64,000 bases of DNA from Elymus sibiricus (Eukaryota; Streptophyta; Magnoliopsida; Poales; Poaceae), in the NCBI GenBank assembly GCA_039707655.1, contig CM077674.1, positions 236,817,904 through 236,881,903 on the forward strand, given 5' to 3'. The position numbers were made by a program, and so were the translations under genes. This document shows positions 1 through 13,100 of the stretch, one piece after another. The stretch's first letter is position 1. Each line of letters begins with the position of its first letter. The notes beneath the pieces are model-generated. The model saw nothing but the letters and a program-made list of their open reading frames with translations. It made no database searches and was not told the DNA's origin.

Positions 1-239
1 GCGTATGCGCGAGTACGCATTTGAGACCCCGCCCGTATGTACGTACGTCACCATATTTTTTGCAGCGTGGTTGTACGTACGTGTACATGATTGAGACGGG
101 ACAACGTGACATGCTACGTCGGGGGCTCTACTAGGACACGTGCCGTTCCTTACTCGGCCATGGTTCATGGTTGCAGAGAGACCGATCGACCACTATGTAC
201 GTACACATTTTGAGACCAGACAGCTAATGGTACATACGC
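1..239. other. Unassigned flank with GTAC-rich short palindromes
   Basis: No coding potential is supported. The stretch repeats GTACGTAC-type palindromes and the phrase 'ttgagac', so it is probably decayed repeat DNA. Nothing else is recognised. Confidence 0.4.
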
Positions 240-790
240 TTCGACCTGGTGGGTCTCCACTGCCAGGGGGATAAGGAGGCACTTCCTTGTGTGCGAAGGT
301 ATAACTGGCAGGTCCCGGCGCTCAGTGAGCAATCATGTTTTTGCGCATAATAAGGAGGCACTTCCTTGCGTGCGAAGATGTAACGGGTGGGTCCTAGCTG
401 TCAGGGGGCGGAATCATTTTTTTGCGCCTAATATGGAGGCACTTCCTTAAGTGCAAAGATATAACTGGTGGGTCCCAGCTGTCAGTAGGCAATCCTTTTT
501 TCGCGTAATAAGGAGACACTTCCTTGCGTGCGAAGATGTAACTGGTGGGTCCCAGCTGTCAGTGGGCAATCATTTTTTTGCACATAATAAGGAGGCACTT
601 CCTTGTGTGCGAAGATGTAATGGGTGGGTCCCAGCTGTCAGGGGGCGGGATCATTTTTTTGCTCCTAATATGAAGGCACTTCCTTGCATGCGAAGATATA
701 GCTAGTGGGTCCCAGCTGTCAGGGGAGGAGCCATTTTTTCCCATGTAATAAGGAGGCACTTGCTTCCGTGCGGCCATGGACCATGTGGGT
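240..790. repeat. Tandem repeat, ~80-bp unit, about seven copies
   Basis: The block 'aaggaggcacttcctt' recurs at about 273, 352, 433, 510, 589, 670 and 750, a spacing of 77-81 bp. Each unit also carries a 'gggtcccagctgtcag'-like block and a T-rich run ending in a 'taata' type sequence. Copies differ by scattered substitutions and 1-4 bp indels. Short open frames across it are products of the repeat and are not annotated. A stray, more diverged unit lies near 1650-1715. Confidence 0.85.
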
Positions 791-2060
791 CCCTTCTGTC
801 AGCCTCTCGAAGTACAACCCTCTTCTGATGGCTGTCGTTTATTGACCATGTTAACCACGCCGCGCCGAGAGCACCAACGCGGTGGATGACAGCGAGGCAT
901 ACGAAGGGAATGACCTGGAGACGAGGAAGACATGGCAGTGGGTGCCCACGTGGAGGGGAGTACAAGGGTTCACTGGCTCAGCTGCGTGGTGAGGGTGCCA
1001 TTGCCGTAAAATAACCGGAGGTGCAGGTGGGTAGAGGGATGGCCTGGCCAGCGGTGGGGGTAGGGTGGGGCAGTGAGGCCTGCGCTGCAGCACAGCCGTC
1101 CACTGTTGGTAGGAGTAGGTGGTCCTGCCGGCACTGTGGTTTGTGCGGCTAGAGCAAGAAGATCAAAGATTTAAGAAGCAGCACGGTCGTTCGATTAACA
1201 TCCAAGGGTCACTGCTACGAGAATCATTTGTTGACTAAGTTGACAAAGCCCTGCGTACGCGTCAACTTTTCTAGTGGCAAACGAATGCATCCTCTCGTCG
1301 TCTTGAAAGATTTACAGCCTGGCAGGGCTGAGAAAAGCTAGTAGGCCTTGGTTGGGTATCCTGCAAAAAAAGAATTGGGCTAGCCATTTCAGAAAGAAAA
1401 AACAACTGGGCTGGTCATAAGCAAAACATAAAATAAAAGCCTGGGCTAGACGGGCCGCAGGCCCCGCATAGTCCAGTTGATACCCTCCCCCACAATTTTT
1501 TTTCAGTTGATACCCTGCTCCGTCTAAAAAAACTACATGAGCTGCTGGGTCCCTGGTGTCAGCAGCTCGTTGTGCTATTCTCTCGTTTATTGACTACGTT
1601 GACAATCGTGTGAGACCCAGATGTCAGGAAACCATTAGGAGGATGAAGTTTTTTTTGTAATAAGAAGGCACTTGCTTGCGTACTGCCATGACCCTGGTGG
1701 GTCCATACTGTCATCTTAATAAGAATTACAGCCCATTTGGTGTGCTAGCTCAAAATAAGTTTGTGGGTGCTGGAGGCCGCTAAGCACTTGGTTCTGTAAT
1801 GCACAATGAGCTCAAGGAGCCTGTGAGAGTGATGTTCTTTCCCTCTGTTGGGATTTTTTACAATATTTCTCTCTCAAATAAAGAAATGGAAAGCCATTTG
1901 CCTTGTTTCAAAGAAAATATGAGGGCCATAGTCGAGTTGAAAAAGGCAACAACATCTAACTCCAGCTTAATTACACACGGTACACAAGCATAAGGGTTAA
2001 CTATTCTTTAGGTTTAGACAAAACCCAGATTGAATTGGGAAACAACATCTAACTCCAGCA
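791..2060. other. Unassigned intergenic DNA with outlying copies of the 80-bp repeat
   Basis: No gene is supported. The part at 1540-1715 repeats elements of the upstream array ('gctgggtccctggtgtcag', 'taagaaggcacttgcttgcgt', 'ggtgggtccatactgtcat') and shares 'cgtttattgacta/ccatgtt' with 835-855. The array and this block may therefore once have been continuous. A short duplication 'cagttgataccct' occurs at about 1476 and 1505. Confidence 0.5.
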
Positions 2061-3779
2061 CTATTTTGGGCAGTCACAAACAAATGGATCGGTCAAATCC
2101 ATAAAATGAGCATCATGGGTACGAAAATCTATTGGAATATGACGGCAAGATCTTGTAAATAGAAGCCGAGCAAGTTCAGAAGCCCTTTTGTCCACCTGAA
2201 GCACCATTTTTTGCTGTTCGACAAATCCATCCGTTAAAACTTCGTTGCTAAAAAACCCAAGCCTGATGGACAGTAGTTCCCTCGCATTCAGCAGGAAGAA
2301 TGTGACAAATTGAGTGTTTGCCTGGGTGGGTATATAGTCGTCCAACGTTATTGTCTTCAAACAAATGATGTGAGAAGTGAGAAAAACCTGCTGCTTACGA
2401 TGCCATCGATTGGTTATAGCTTTTCTACCCCGTGCTGTTGCCTAAATAGACATGAAGATTGAAAATAGTTAAGGTCGAAAAAAAGAGTACGTCGAAAGAG
2501 CGACAGCTGAACGGTTAACTCTAGTACACTATATATGGCTTCGAATGTGCGTGAAGTCATCACCTTTAGATACAAATTCTCTAGACATGGAAAGCATCGC
2601 AGCAAGCCAATAATCTTGTTTAGATCAAAAGTATTCATACGGATATATAAGAACTTGACAGAATCAAGCACCACCGATAAGCTATCCATGGACAAACTCT
2701 TCATCGAGCATAGAACATAATATTAGTACAAAAAGTGTACTCCAATATGATATAAAACTTATGCGCACAAATGAATAATGTAGCTTATGATTACAAAAGT
2801 GTTGATGATAATATACATTACCTAAATAACTGTGGAGCCAAACACCAACTTGAAATCATCACAGGGATCATGAATTACACCCAAGGTCTCCAAGTTAGGC
2901 GCAGAGACGACAGTTATTCGGGAAGGTGGATACCTAGGATCAAGGATCAACTTTTGAAGTGAAGGGGCATCTTCGATGATGACCTCCCCTTCGACACAAG
3001 AAATTCCAATGCTTAAAAGGTTAGGTGACTTTATTCCCAAACAGTCCAATTTAATTGTCAAAACAAGAAACAAGTACTCCAGGGCAGGGCAACTGGAGTG
3101 GATGATGCTGTGCAGTGAGGCCTGCGACCTATGAACCACCACAAGTGAAAGTGTCTTGAGAAGTGGGAGTCAAAGCTTTTGTACCAAATTGTCTGGTAGT
3201 CTGCACAGGGCAAAGGTGGCAGTATGGAGAGAGGAGGAAAACCACGAGATGGACATCGGTGGCGACGACATAGATTCATGGCGTTCGATATGTGGTATGA
3301 TATTTATGCAGGAATAGTAGAACTCAAGCATCTGGAGATTGTGGAATTTAGGGGATGTCAGCCAGGCGTCCACCATGCGGGCTACGTACAGGTAGCACGC
3401 CGGGATGCAGAGGCGGTGAACGGAGCCCCCGTGGGAGGAGATGATGGCTCTAGGGAGTTTAAAACCATGGACCAGAGATAGGCTACGACAGTCAAGATTA
3501 AGAGGCACGGCGCCATAGAGGGCGCCACCGAGATGCAAGGACTTGGGTGCGGCCGGCATCCTTGGTGGGGAGAAGAGAGACAATCGCGCCAACGATGGCT
3601 TCCGGGAGGTCGCTGATGCGGTCCGGCCGAGATTCTTCGGGTTCCTTAGATCCAGTAGGGCACCCCTCGCAGCTTCTGCCCGCGCTGCCGGGTGCGGGAT
3701 ATACAACCAGTGTCACCGCTGGCGGGAGCCTCATCTTCTTGGTGCTGGGGCCAGCCGACTCCATTTTCCTTGCGGGCAT
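2061..3779 (-). pseudogene. Decayed F-box/leucine-rich-repeat gene
   Basis: The minus strand opens at 3779 with a basic N-terminus and an F-box (about 3498-3640) containing DRISDLPEAIVGAIVSLLP, then a WRPLWR block, as in grass F-box/LRR proteins that recruit substrates to SCF ubiquitin ligases. The coding sense then jumps frame near 3505 and continues as LRR-type sequence (LDCRSLSLVHGF..., 3170-3500). An in-frame TGA stands at 3170-3172, after which the same frame continues to 2822 (LVVVHRSQASLHSIIHSSCPALEYL, split here by a gap in the quotation only). A TAG abuts a possible splice donor (GTAATG) near 2821. Homologous sense resumes at about 2704-2520 (LRCFPCLENLYLKV), and another frameshift near 2400 leads to the C-terminal block ending at 2061. 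At least two frameshifts and two stops are visible, so a functional product is unlikely. The intron is inferred. Confidence 0.8.
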
Positions 3780-3799
3780 CGCATCGAGCTCACGGATTT

Positions 3800-4180
3800 G
3801 AGAAGAGTAACAAATGACGAGCCTAGTTGTAGTGCTAGTGAAGAAGAAGGGCAGCTGGGGTTTTCTGTAGCAGTGAGGAAGAGGGGGAGCTATTTTTTTT
3901 AGGAGTGAGGTGAGGAATTTGTGGGTACAGCTGGAGGAAAATGAGAGTGAGGAGGAAGAAGAGCACCCGGGTTTTTTGGGGAGCGGTGCGGTGAGGAGCG
4001 CCTATCTTTGTCTTGGAAAAACAATTAAGTACAGTGGAGACACCGGTTTTGAATTAATTTTCTCAATTAGGGTATATGGGCTCTTTGTCTTGGAAAAACA
4101 ATTAAGTATAGTGGATACACTCTACCACTAGCTAGAAAAAACAATTACCCCTACAAGTACAGTGGAGAGACACCGCTTCG
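3800..4180. repeat. Imperfect direct duplications upstream of the F-box pseudogene
   Basis: The phrase 'cttggaaaaacaattaagta' occurs at about 4012 and again at 4088, each followed by 'agtggaNacac'. A third, weaker copy lies at 4135-4175. The spacing of about 76 bp suggests a short tandem duplication. Acidic and glycine-rich open frames here come from GA-rich DNA and are not annotated as genes. Confidence 0.5.
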
Positions 4181-4940
4181 ATTTTCCCCTGATGCAGTAG
4201 AAAAATATCCTATTTTTTGCCTCTGCTATTACTGTCATGTGGGTTCGCCCTTGTCATCTACACACTAGACCTCCAAAACTTGCCAAAATTCCATCCCTAG
4301 TTTTCTGTTTTTCACACACTCAGCATTGTCTGGGCATTTTGAAAATAGCATGTCTTTTTGACTGTGCATCATATGTAGGTGAGGTATACATGAATGTTGA
4401 TCAAAATGATCTTGACTTGCTGTTAGTTGCATTTTTGAGCATGAATAAAATTTCAAACATGTTGTTTTCCCTGTTTGAAAAGGGTGTGCTATATAAATAC
4501 TCTGCCTCTAAAACTTGCAGTTTCTTATCGGGATCTGAAACTTGTAGTTTCTTCTCTGAAAATCACATGGTTTGCACTTCTATATGAAACTACATTTTTT
4601 AAAGTACTAAAAATATATCACTGGAATTCAAGGAATACTTTGTTTGCTCAATACTGCAAAGATCTAAAATTCAAAAGACATTCAGATCTGAAAGTACTCA
4701 AAATACACAACACAAAACACAATTCACAACACGCAAATACTGATAACCCTAAACTCCTATGATTATTCTTCAGGGCACCGCCCTCCTATTCCTCAGTGGC
4801 ATGTCAATCACCGGCAGATAAACATGTTCTGCATAAGCAGGTCGCCAAGAACTTGTGGAACCATCCAAACATCTGTGTTGTTCCAAGCCACATTTATGTT
4901 GGATGGTGGCACTCACACTCTGCATATGCGGGTCCCATCT
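4181..4940. other. Unassigned AT-rich intergenic DNA
   Basis: No gene is supported. A short local duplication is visible at 4500-4560 ('ctNaaacttgNagtttctt' twice). Nothing else is recognised. Confidence 0.35.
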
Positions 4941-5885
4941 GAACATTTGTGCAGTTCCACTAAAATGTAGCTGAATAACCATGTTTGCATAGATAATGAA
5001 AAGGCATGATTACTTTCATAGTGACACTAGTTGACGAAAAATACACTGATAAATAGAAGAAACTTCATTTTCTTAATGGGAAAAATTGCGATACAATAGC
5101 TTTATTAAAAAAATACAACAGTAGCACAGTGTGCCAAAGCACGATCATGTGGATGAAGGACAGGACCTGTGAGATCAAGTTATTCTTCACGTCCCCATAT
5201 CTTGCCATGAAGGCAATTTGTTAAAAGCTACGAAGAACTTGAGTGTGGCAGTAGGAAGGACCTTGAGTCATTCCAATCTCTATTTTTCTGCAGTTCAACT
5301 AAAATTAAGCATCCCTGTTTGCAGAAACACTTAAACATGTCATTACATTAAGAATGGGACTAGTTAAACATGTCATTACACCTAAAATGAAGCAATGTTT
5401 GCATCATGCAGTTAGCAAGAAGTACTGGGTTCCATGAGCTGGCAACAATAAAATTGAGCAACATCAAGGTTGGTCATCAAGCTCATGGAAGGTGCAAATA
5501 TAATTTGAATATCCTTTTGTGCAGTTCAACAAAAATCAAGCGTGCATATTCTTTATCTTAATGGCAATCATTGAAGTACAATAGCAATTTCTAAGATTAA
5601 CAATGACAACAGGTAAACATGACATTACTTTAATGGTGTCATTGCTTGATTTTACCATATACATCAGATTAACAGCTGCTAAAGAGTTGGTATAAGGGCA
5701 TGGGACAGTAGGTGGACCAGGACAGTTGCATTTCTAACGAAAAGAAGCAACTTACTTATCTTAATGGGAAATATAGCAGGACATAAAAAGCAGCGCCATA
5801 GCTTCATATTACTGGAGGGTGGAGGCATTACATTAAAAACAATATTGGTTAAACGTGTCCTTACTTTAACAGTGGGATTGCTACA
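4940..5885. repeat. Degenerate long-unit repeat (about 230-350 bp)
   Basis: Several blocks recur in the same order. 'tgcagttcNactaaaat' appears at about 4942, 5290 and 5520. 'cttaatggNaa' appears at about 5073, 5553 and 5760. 'aaacatgNcattac..t.aa..gtg' appears at about 5005, 5336, 5617 and 5853. The copies are strongly diverged, and unit borders cannot be fixed by eye. Confidence 0.45.
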
Positions 5886-8061
5886 TTTTACCTGGGTCGG
5901 TCCCATTTAACCTGTGGGGGTGGGGGTGGGGGTGGGGGGCTGTGCCTGGTGCTGGATTCCGGGGACACGCTGCGGTGCGGTGGCCATGTGGACAGGGGAA
6001 TAGCGTTGCACAGAGCACATGCACGGGCATGCCAGCCCTGTGGTCACCTGGCCAGCGGGCGCCTGGGTGGCCCAGGCCAGATTTGGCCATGACTGGTAAC
6101 TAGGGGGAGGTGAGTAAGTGCTATGCGTGGCTGCAGTTGGGTCCTAGGGCGTCTGTGCTGCCAGCCAGCTCTTCTAGAAGGTTCTGACAACAAGGTGTTT
6201 GTGTTGTGCTGAGGGGGGAGGGGGAGGGTTAGGGTTTGATTTTTGGGTGAGTGTTATTAGTCACTAATATGATCATCTTCACCAAATTTGAGCCATAAAA
6301 GAGCAAGCCTCATGGTACTCGCTATGTAACCTAGGGTTTAGGGGCAGAATGGGTTTTAATGATGAGAGGCTCAAATAAAAAGTGCCAGGGCGTCCTGGGT
6401 GCATTTCAGGTTGTCTAAGGGCCTGAGCAAATTGTAGGAATTGTTTGGGCATTTTCAGAGTAGTGGAAGAGGGGGTTGGTTCACAACTCAAGCATTTTGC
6501 TAATATCCTTTTCTTGAAAAAGAATAAACTTCTACGGGAAAAACAAGCCAAAGAGAGGGTTAACTAGAGAAGGCTAGGTTAGAGAGCTAGATGACAGAGG
6601 AGGTTGATTGCAATAAACATCCAAACAGGATATCTGCATTGGTCCCATTTTTTCCAGTATAATGACCTTTTACTGTGTGAGGGCAGCAAATCTAGTGCTG
6701 GACATACTCTGTTGACTTGTCCCCCAGTCCCCACACAACCAATAGATCACTTCTACATCGAGTTTGTACGGTGTTTCCCTTTATTTCCCTCTTTGAACAA
6801 GAGACCAGTTGGATAGGCAGTCTGTACTATTTTTTGCCCCTTTCTTTCCTCTTCCAGCCAAGTCATAGATTCATGCTAAAACTCCCCCCACCCCACCCCT
6901 TCTTCCCAGTTTGAACCAAGTACTAGATTGGGCTGCATGAAGTAGCTTTACCTCTAATAGTAAAAAATGAGGTGGCTTTGGAATAGCCGATCGAGCCTGT
7001 CTACGAGGGGGGCTAAGAAGTAGAAAAGATACACATGCAGAGATGTGAGGAGCTGGGGCAGTAGAGCAAGGGCTGTTTCAAAAGAAGTTATACCTGAGGG
7101 TCTCCAGGATGTGGCTAGGTAAGCGACGGGAGGGCCGGATCTGCCCACACTACGGCAGTGAGGAAGAAGGGGTCGGTGCTCCCTCCCTAGCCGGCGCTAT
7201 GTGGGAGAGAATGGCAAGGCTCGCGGATCAGGATGCGCCTGCAGTGGGTCAGAGCCATCGCCGATGATGACCGCATGAACGTTGCACCTTCTCCCCTTCC
7301 CTAGCGGAGGGGATCCGGCTGGATCTATGACCAGCGGTGAGCAGAGAGAGAGTGTGGTCACCACTGTCATGTTTAGATCTGGAGAGGATGAGAGTGTGTG
7401 AAGAGAGCAACCCTAGCAAGCAAGCGCGGAGGCTCCTCCCTATATGGTGGAGTAGTTTTCTGTTTTCTCTCCATATAAAACCATATGTGCCTACCATTGC
7501 ACCACAGGAGAGTTCTCTCCATATAAAACCAATCGATTAAAATTGCATACGTGCCAGGTCGCATGTATTGTTCACTTCTGGTCACTGGCCCTCCATTAAT
7601 TGAAGATCCACATGGGTCAAATTATCACGGGTGAAAATATAGAACAAACAAGCCCGAACTCTTTTGAATTTCAGATGTCGATGGCACCGTTTGACCACAT
7701 TGCATCCATGGACAAAGCAGTTTGAATTTGAGATAATGTGTGCTTTTTGTAATTCACACCCAAATTGAGGCACACGATACATTTTGTTTTATTACCACGT
7801 TAAACATATAAAAGATGAACAATTTACATTTCGAATGGCTAGCTACAGCTTCAAATGTATTTGTTTCCAACATAAAGTGAAATCAATTTTTTGCAAATTC
7901 GTGAACTTAGTGTTTTAAAAAAATGTAATGTGACATCATTCTTTTTTCTGCTTTTGGACATAAACTGTATGGAACCTTTGTTGAAAATGACCGGGTCTAT
8001 TTCGCGAGTGGTACAAAGCATCTTTGATAACAAATACATAGAGATTCTGAGACAACGAGCC
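5886..8061. other. Unassigned intergenic DNA
   Basis: No gene is supported. A G/T-rich run (about 5910-5938, repeated 'gtgggg') opens the stretch. A short direct repeat 'tctctccatataaaacca' occurs at about 7466 and 7514. A C-rich run lies near 6885-6900. The remaining open frames are short and show no recognisable family. Confidence 0.35.
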
Positions 8062-8385
8062 GTCGATGTGTCGCTATCGCTGCTATCCTATCGGAGCTGG
8101 CTTGACCTCGTCAATTACTGTCAAGGAGTCTTCGTGCACGTGCCCTTAAGGAGCAGCTTCCCAAAGATGCAGTTGTTGTCATTGATCTGACACCATAACC
8201 TCACTGTCCCAAGGAGACAACATGAATCAACGCCGAAGCTCCATCGACTATACATCCCGACAGACGAACCAGAAGAGAATCAAAGCTCAATTTAAAGATA
8301 AACTCATAGAAAAGGCATCAATCGATGTCGTCGTTGTCCTACCGTAGTCATATTGACCTTCCTGATGGTAATCGAGTTGTCTTCG
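8062..8385. repeat. Diverged direct repeat flanking the Copia insertion site
   Basis: The block 8062-8137 ('tcgatgtgtcgctatcgctg ... gtcttcgtg') is echoed at about 8321-8385 ('tcgatgtcgtcgttgt ... gttgtcttcgtg') with a similar internal order. The second copy ends exactly where the Copia LTR begins. The source family is not recognised. Confidence 0.4.
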
Positions 8386-10113
8386 TGTTGTGGAACGGAG
8401 CATGTAATTCAAAAAATTTCCTATGCTCACGCAAGATCTATCCATGGAGATGCATCGCTACGAGAGGGGGGAGTGTGTCTACATACCCTCGTAGACCGTA
8501 AGCGGAAGCGTCTCACGACGCGGTTGATGTAGTCGAACAAGCTTCGAGATCCACCGATCGAGTACCGAACGTATGGCACCTCCGAGTTCTACACACATGC
8601 AACTCGGTGACGTCCCTCGCCTTCTTGATCCAGCAAGACGTCGGGGAAGTAGATGAGTTCCGTCAGCACAACGGCGTGGCGACGATGACGGTGAAGTGAT
8701 TCCGGCAGGGCTTTGCCTAAGCACTCCAAAAATATGACCGAGGCTCTAAACGGTGGAGGGGGGCACCGCACACGGCTTGGAACAATGAAACTGTGTGCTA
8801 GAGGCACCCCCTCCTCCGTATATAAAGGAGGGCTGGCCGCCCCCCTAGGGGTGCGCCAAGGATGAGGGAGGAGTCCTACTAGGACTCCAAGTCCTAGTAG
8901 GATTCCACTTTGGAGGGGGGAAGGAAGAGGGAGAGAGAGGAGAAGGAAAGAGGGGGTGCGCCCCCCTCCCCTAGTCCAATTCGGACCCCTTACGGAGGGG
9001 GGCACAGCAGCCCCTTGCTGCCAGCCCTTGTCTCATGTATGGCCCATAACTTCCCCGGGGGGGTTCCGATAACCCTCCGGCACTCCAATAATATTCCGGA
9101 ATCTTCCGGAACCATTCCGATGTCCGAATACCACCTTCCAATATATGAATCTTTACCTCTCGGCCATTCCGAGACTCCTCGTCATGTCTGTGATCTCATC
9201 CGGGACTCCGAACAACATTCGGTCATCAATCACATAACTCATATAATACTATATCGTCATCGAACCTTAAGTGTGTGGACCTACGGGTTCGGGAATGATG
9301 TAGACATGACCGAGATGACTCTCCGGTTAATAACCAATAGCTGAACCTGGATGCTCATATTGGTTCCTACATATTCCACGAAGATCTTTATCGGTTGAAC
9401 CTCATATGACAACATACGTTGTTCCCTTTGTCCGGCGGTATGTTACTTGCCCGAGATTCGATCGTCGGTATCCCGATACCTAGTTCAATCTCGTTACCGG
9501 CAAGTCTCTTTACTCGTTCTGTAATACATCATCTTGCAACTAACTCTTTAGTCACGGTGCTTGCAAGGCTTCTGTGATGCTGTATTACAGAGAGGGCCCA
9601 AAGATACATTTCCGATAGTCGGAATGACAAATCCCAATCTTGATCCATGCCAACTCAACAGATGCTTTCGGAGATACCTGTAGTGCACCTTTACGATCAC
9701 CCAGTTACGTTGTGACGTTTGATACACTCAAAGTATTCCTACGGTATCCGGGAGTTGCATGATCTCATGGTCGGAGGAACATGTATTTGACATAGTGAAA
9801 GCAGTAGCAATAAACTGAACGATCATGTGCTATGCTAACGGTTGGGTCCTGTCCATCACATCATTCTCCTAATGATGTGATCCCGTTATCAAATGACAAC
9901 TCATGTCCATGGTCAGGAAACTTTAACCATCTTTGATCAACGAGCTAGTCTAGTAGAGGCATACTAGGGACACGGTATTCATTTATCTATTCACACATGT
10001 ATTAAGTTTCCGGTTAATACAATTCTAGCATGAATAATAAACTATCATCATGAACGGAGAAATATGATAATAATAAACACTTTATTAGTTGCCTCTAGGG
10101 CATATTTCCAACA
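8386..10113 (-). repeat. 3' LTR of the Angela-type Copia (1728 bp)
   Basis: It begins tgttgtgg on the plus strand and ends ...tttccaaca, a TG...CA border. It contains an inverted pair 'agtcctactaggact / aagtcctagtaggatt' (about 8870-8905) and a TATA-like site in the minus sense near 8819-8826. Confidence 0.9.
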
Positions 10114-10127
10114 GTCTCCCACTTGCA
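10114..10127 (-). other. Polypurine tract of the Angela-type Copia
   Basis: Read on the minus strand, CAAGTGGGAGAC lies immediately upstream of the 3' LTR (TGTTGG). This is the expected place and composition for the plus-strand primer of reverse transcription. Confidence 0.8.
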
Positions 10128-10137
10128 CTAGACACAA

Positions 10138-13100
10138 TTACATTATAATGAATCTAACACCCATTGAGTTTTGGTGCTGATCATGTTTTGCTCGTGGAAG
10201 AGGTTTAGTCAATGGGTCTGCCACATTCAGATCCGTATGCACTTTGCAAATCTCTATGTCTCCATCTTTGATCAAATTCCGAATGGAGTTGAAGCGGTGC
10301 TTGATATGCTTGGTTCTCTTGTGAAACCTGGGCTCCTTTGCGATAGCAATTGCTCCAGTGTTGTCACATAAGATTGTCATTCGACCCGATGCACTTGGTA
10401 TGACACCTAGATCGGATATGAACTCCTTCATCCAGACTCCTTCATGTGCTGCTTCAGAAGCAGCTATGTACTCCGCTTCACATGTAGATCCCGCCACAAC
10501 GCTCTTCTTGGAATTGCACCAACTGACTGCTCCACCATTAAGAATAAATACGTATCCAGATTGTGACTTAGAGTCATCTGGATCTGTGTCAAAGCTAGCA
10601 TCAACGTAACCCTTTACGACGAGCTCTTTGTCACCTCCATAAACGAGAAACATGTCCTTGGTCCTTTTCAGGTACTTCAGGATATTCTTGACCGCTGTCC
10701 AGTGATCTACTCCTGGATCACTTTGGTACCTCCCCACCAAACTAATGGCAAGGCACACATCAGGTCTGGTACACATCATGGCATACATAATAGAGCCTAT
10801 GGCTGAAGCATAGGGGATGACGCTCATCTTCTCTTTATCTTCTGCCGTGGTTGGGCATTGAGTCTTACGCAATCTCACACCTTGTACTACAGGCAAGAAA
10901 CCTTTCTTTGACTGATCCATTTTGAACTTCTTCAAAATCTTGTCAAGGTATGTGCTTTGTGAAAGTCCAATGAGGCATCTTGATCTATCTCTATAGATCT
11001 TGATGCCTAATATGTAAGCAGCTTCTCCGAGATCCTTCATCGAAAAACTTTTGTTCAAATAACCCTTTATGCTTTCCATAAATTCTATGTCATTTCCCAT
11101 CAACAATATGTCATCTACATATAATATGAGAAATGCCACAGAGCTCCCACTCACTTTCTTGTAAATACAAGCTTCTCCATAAGTTTGTATAAACCCAAAC
11201 GCTTTGATCACTTCATCAAAGCGAGTATTCCAGCTCCGAGATGCTTGCACCAGTCCATAGATGGATCGCTGTAGCTTGCATACCTTGTTAGCACCTTTAG
11301 GATCGACGAAACCTTCCGGCTGCATCATATACAATTCTGCCTTAAGGAATCCATTAAGGAAAGCCGTTTTGATGTCCATTTGCCAGATTTCATAATCATA
11401 AAATGCGGCAATTGCTAACATAATTCTGACAGACTTTAGCATCGCTACGGGTGAGAAAGTCTCATCGTAGTCAACTCCTTGAACTTGGTGATAACCTTTA
11501 GCAACAAGTCGAGCTTTATAGACGGTGATATTACCATCAGCGTCCGTCTTCTTCTTAAAGATACATTTATTTTCAATAGCTCGCCGTTCATCGGGCAAGT
11601 CTACCAAAGTCCATACTTTGTTCTCATACATGGATCCTATCTCGGATTTCATGGCCTCTAGCCATTTCTCAGAATCCGGGCCTGCCATTGCTTCTTCATA
11701 ATTCGAAGGTTCACCGTTGTCTAACAACATAACCTCCAAGACTGGATTTCCGTACCACTCTGGTGCGGAACGTGTCCTGGTTGACCTTCGAGGTTTAGTA
11801 GTAACTTGATCCAAAGCTTCATGATCATCATCATTAACTTCTTCTCCGGTCTGTGCTGGTGTCACAGAAATTTCTTTCTGTGGCGTGCTACTATCCAGAG
11901 GAGGTACAATTACCTCATCAAGTTCTACTTTCCTCCCACTCATTTCTTTTGAGAGAAACTCCTTCTCTAGAAAGGATCCATTCTTAGCAACGAAAACTTT
12001 GCCTTCGGATCTGTGGTAGAAGGTGTACCCAACAGTTTCTTTTGGGTATCCTATGAAGACGCACTTATTCACTTTGGGTTCAAGCTTATCAGGCTGAAGC
12101 CTTTTGACATAAGCATCGCATCCCCAAACTTTCAGAAACGATAGTTTAGGTTTCTTGCCAAACCACAGTTCATATGGTGTCGTCTCAACGGATTTTGACG
12201 GTGCCCTGTTTAAAGTGAATGCAGCTGTCTCTAATACATAACCCCAAAAAGGTAGTGGCAAATTGGTAAGAGACATCATAGAATGCACCATATCTAGTAG
12301 AGTGCGATTACAACGTTTGGACACACCATTACGCTGTGGTGTTCCAGGTGGCGTGAGCTGTGAAACTATTCCACATTGTCTTAAGTGAGTGCCAAACTCG
12401 TAACTCAAATATTCTCCTCCACGATCAGATTGTAAGAACTTTATTTTCTTGTTACGATGGTTCTCTACTTCACTCTGAAATTCTTTGAACTTTTCAAATG
12501 TTTCAGACTTATGTTTCATCAAGTAGACATAACCATATCTACTCAAATCATCTGTGAACGTGAGAACATAACGATATCCACTGCGTGCCTCAACACTCAT
12601 CGGACCGCATACATCAGTATGTATTATTTCCAACAAGTCTGTTGCTCGCTCCATTGTTTCGGAGAACAGAGTTTTAGTCATCTTGCCTATAAGGCATGGT
12701 TCGCACGTCTCAAATGATTCATAATCAAGTGATTCCAAAAGTCCATCAGCATGGAGTTTCTTCATGCGTTTAACACCGATATGACCTAAGCGGCAGTGCC
12801 ACAAATATGTGGTACTATCATTATAAAATTTGCGTCTTTTGGCATCAATATTATGGACGTGAGTATCACTACGATCGAGATTCAATAAGAATAAACCATT
12901 CACAAGCGGTGCATGACCATAAAAGATATTATTCATCCAAATAGAACAACCATTATTCTCTATCTTAAATGAATAACCGTCTCGCAATAAACAAGATCCA
13001 GATATAATGTTCATGCTCAACACAGGCACCAAATAACAATTATTTAGGTTCATAACTAATCCCGAAGGTAGATGCAGAGGTAGCATGCCGACGGTGATAA

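Noticed and set aside
451..1093. ORFs across the 80-bp repeat array
   Set aside because: The protein repeats simply mirror the DNA repeats, on both strands.
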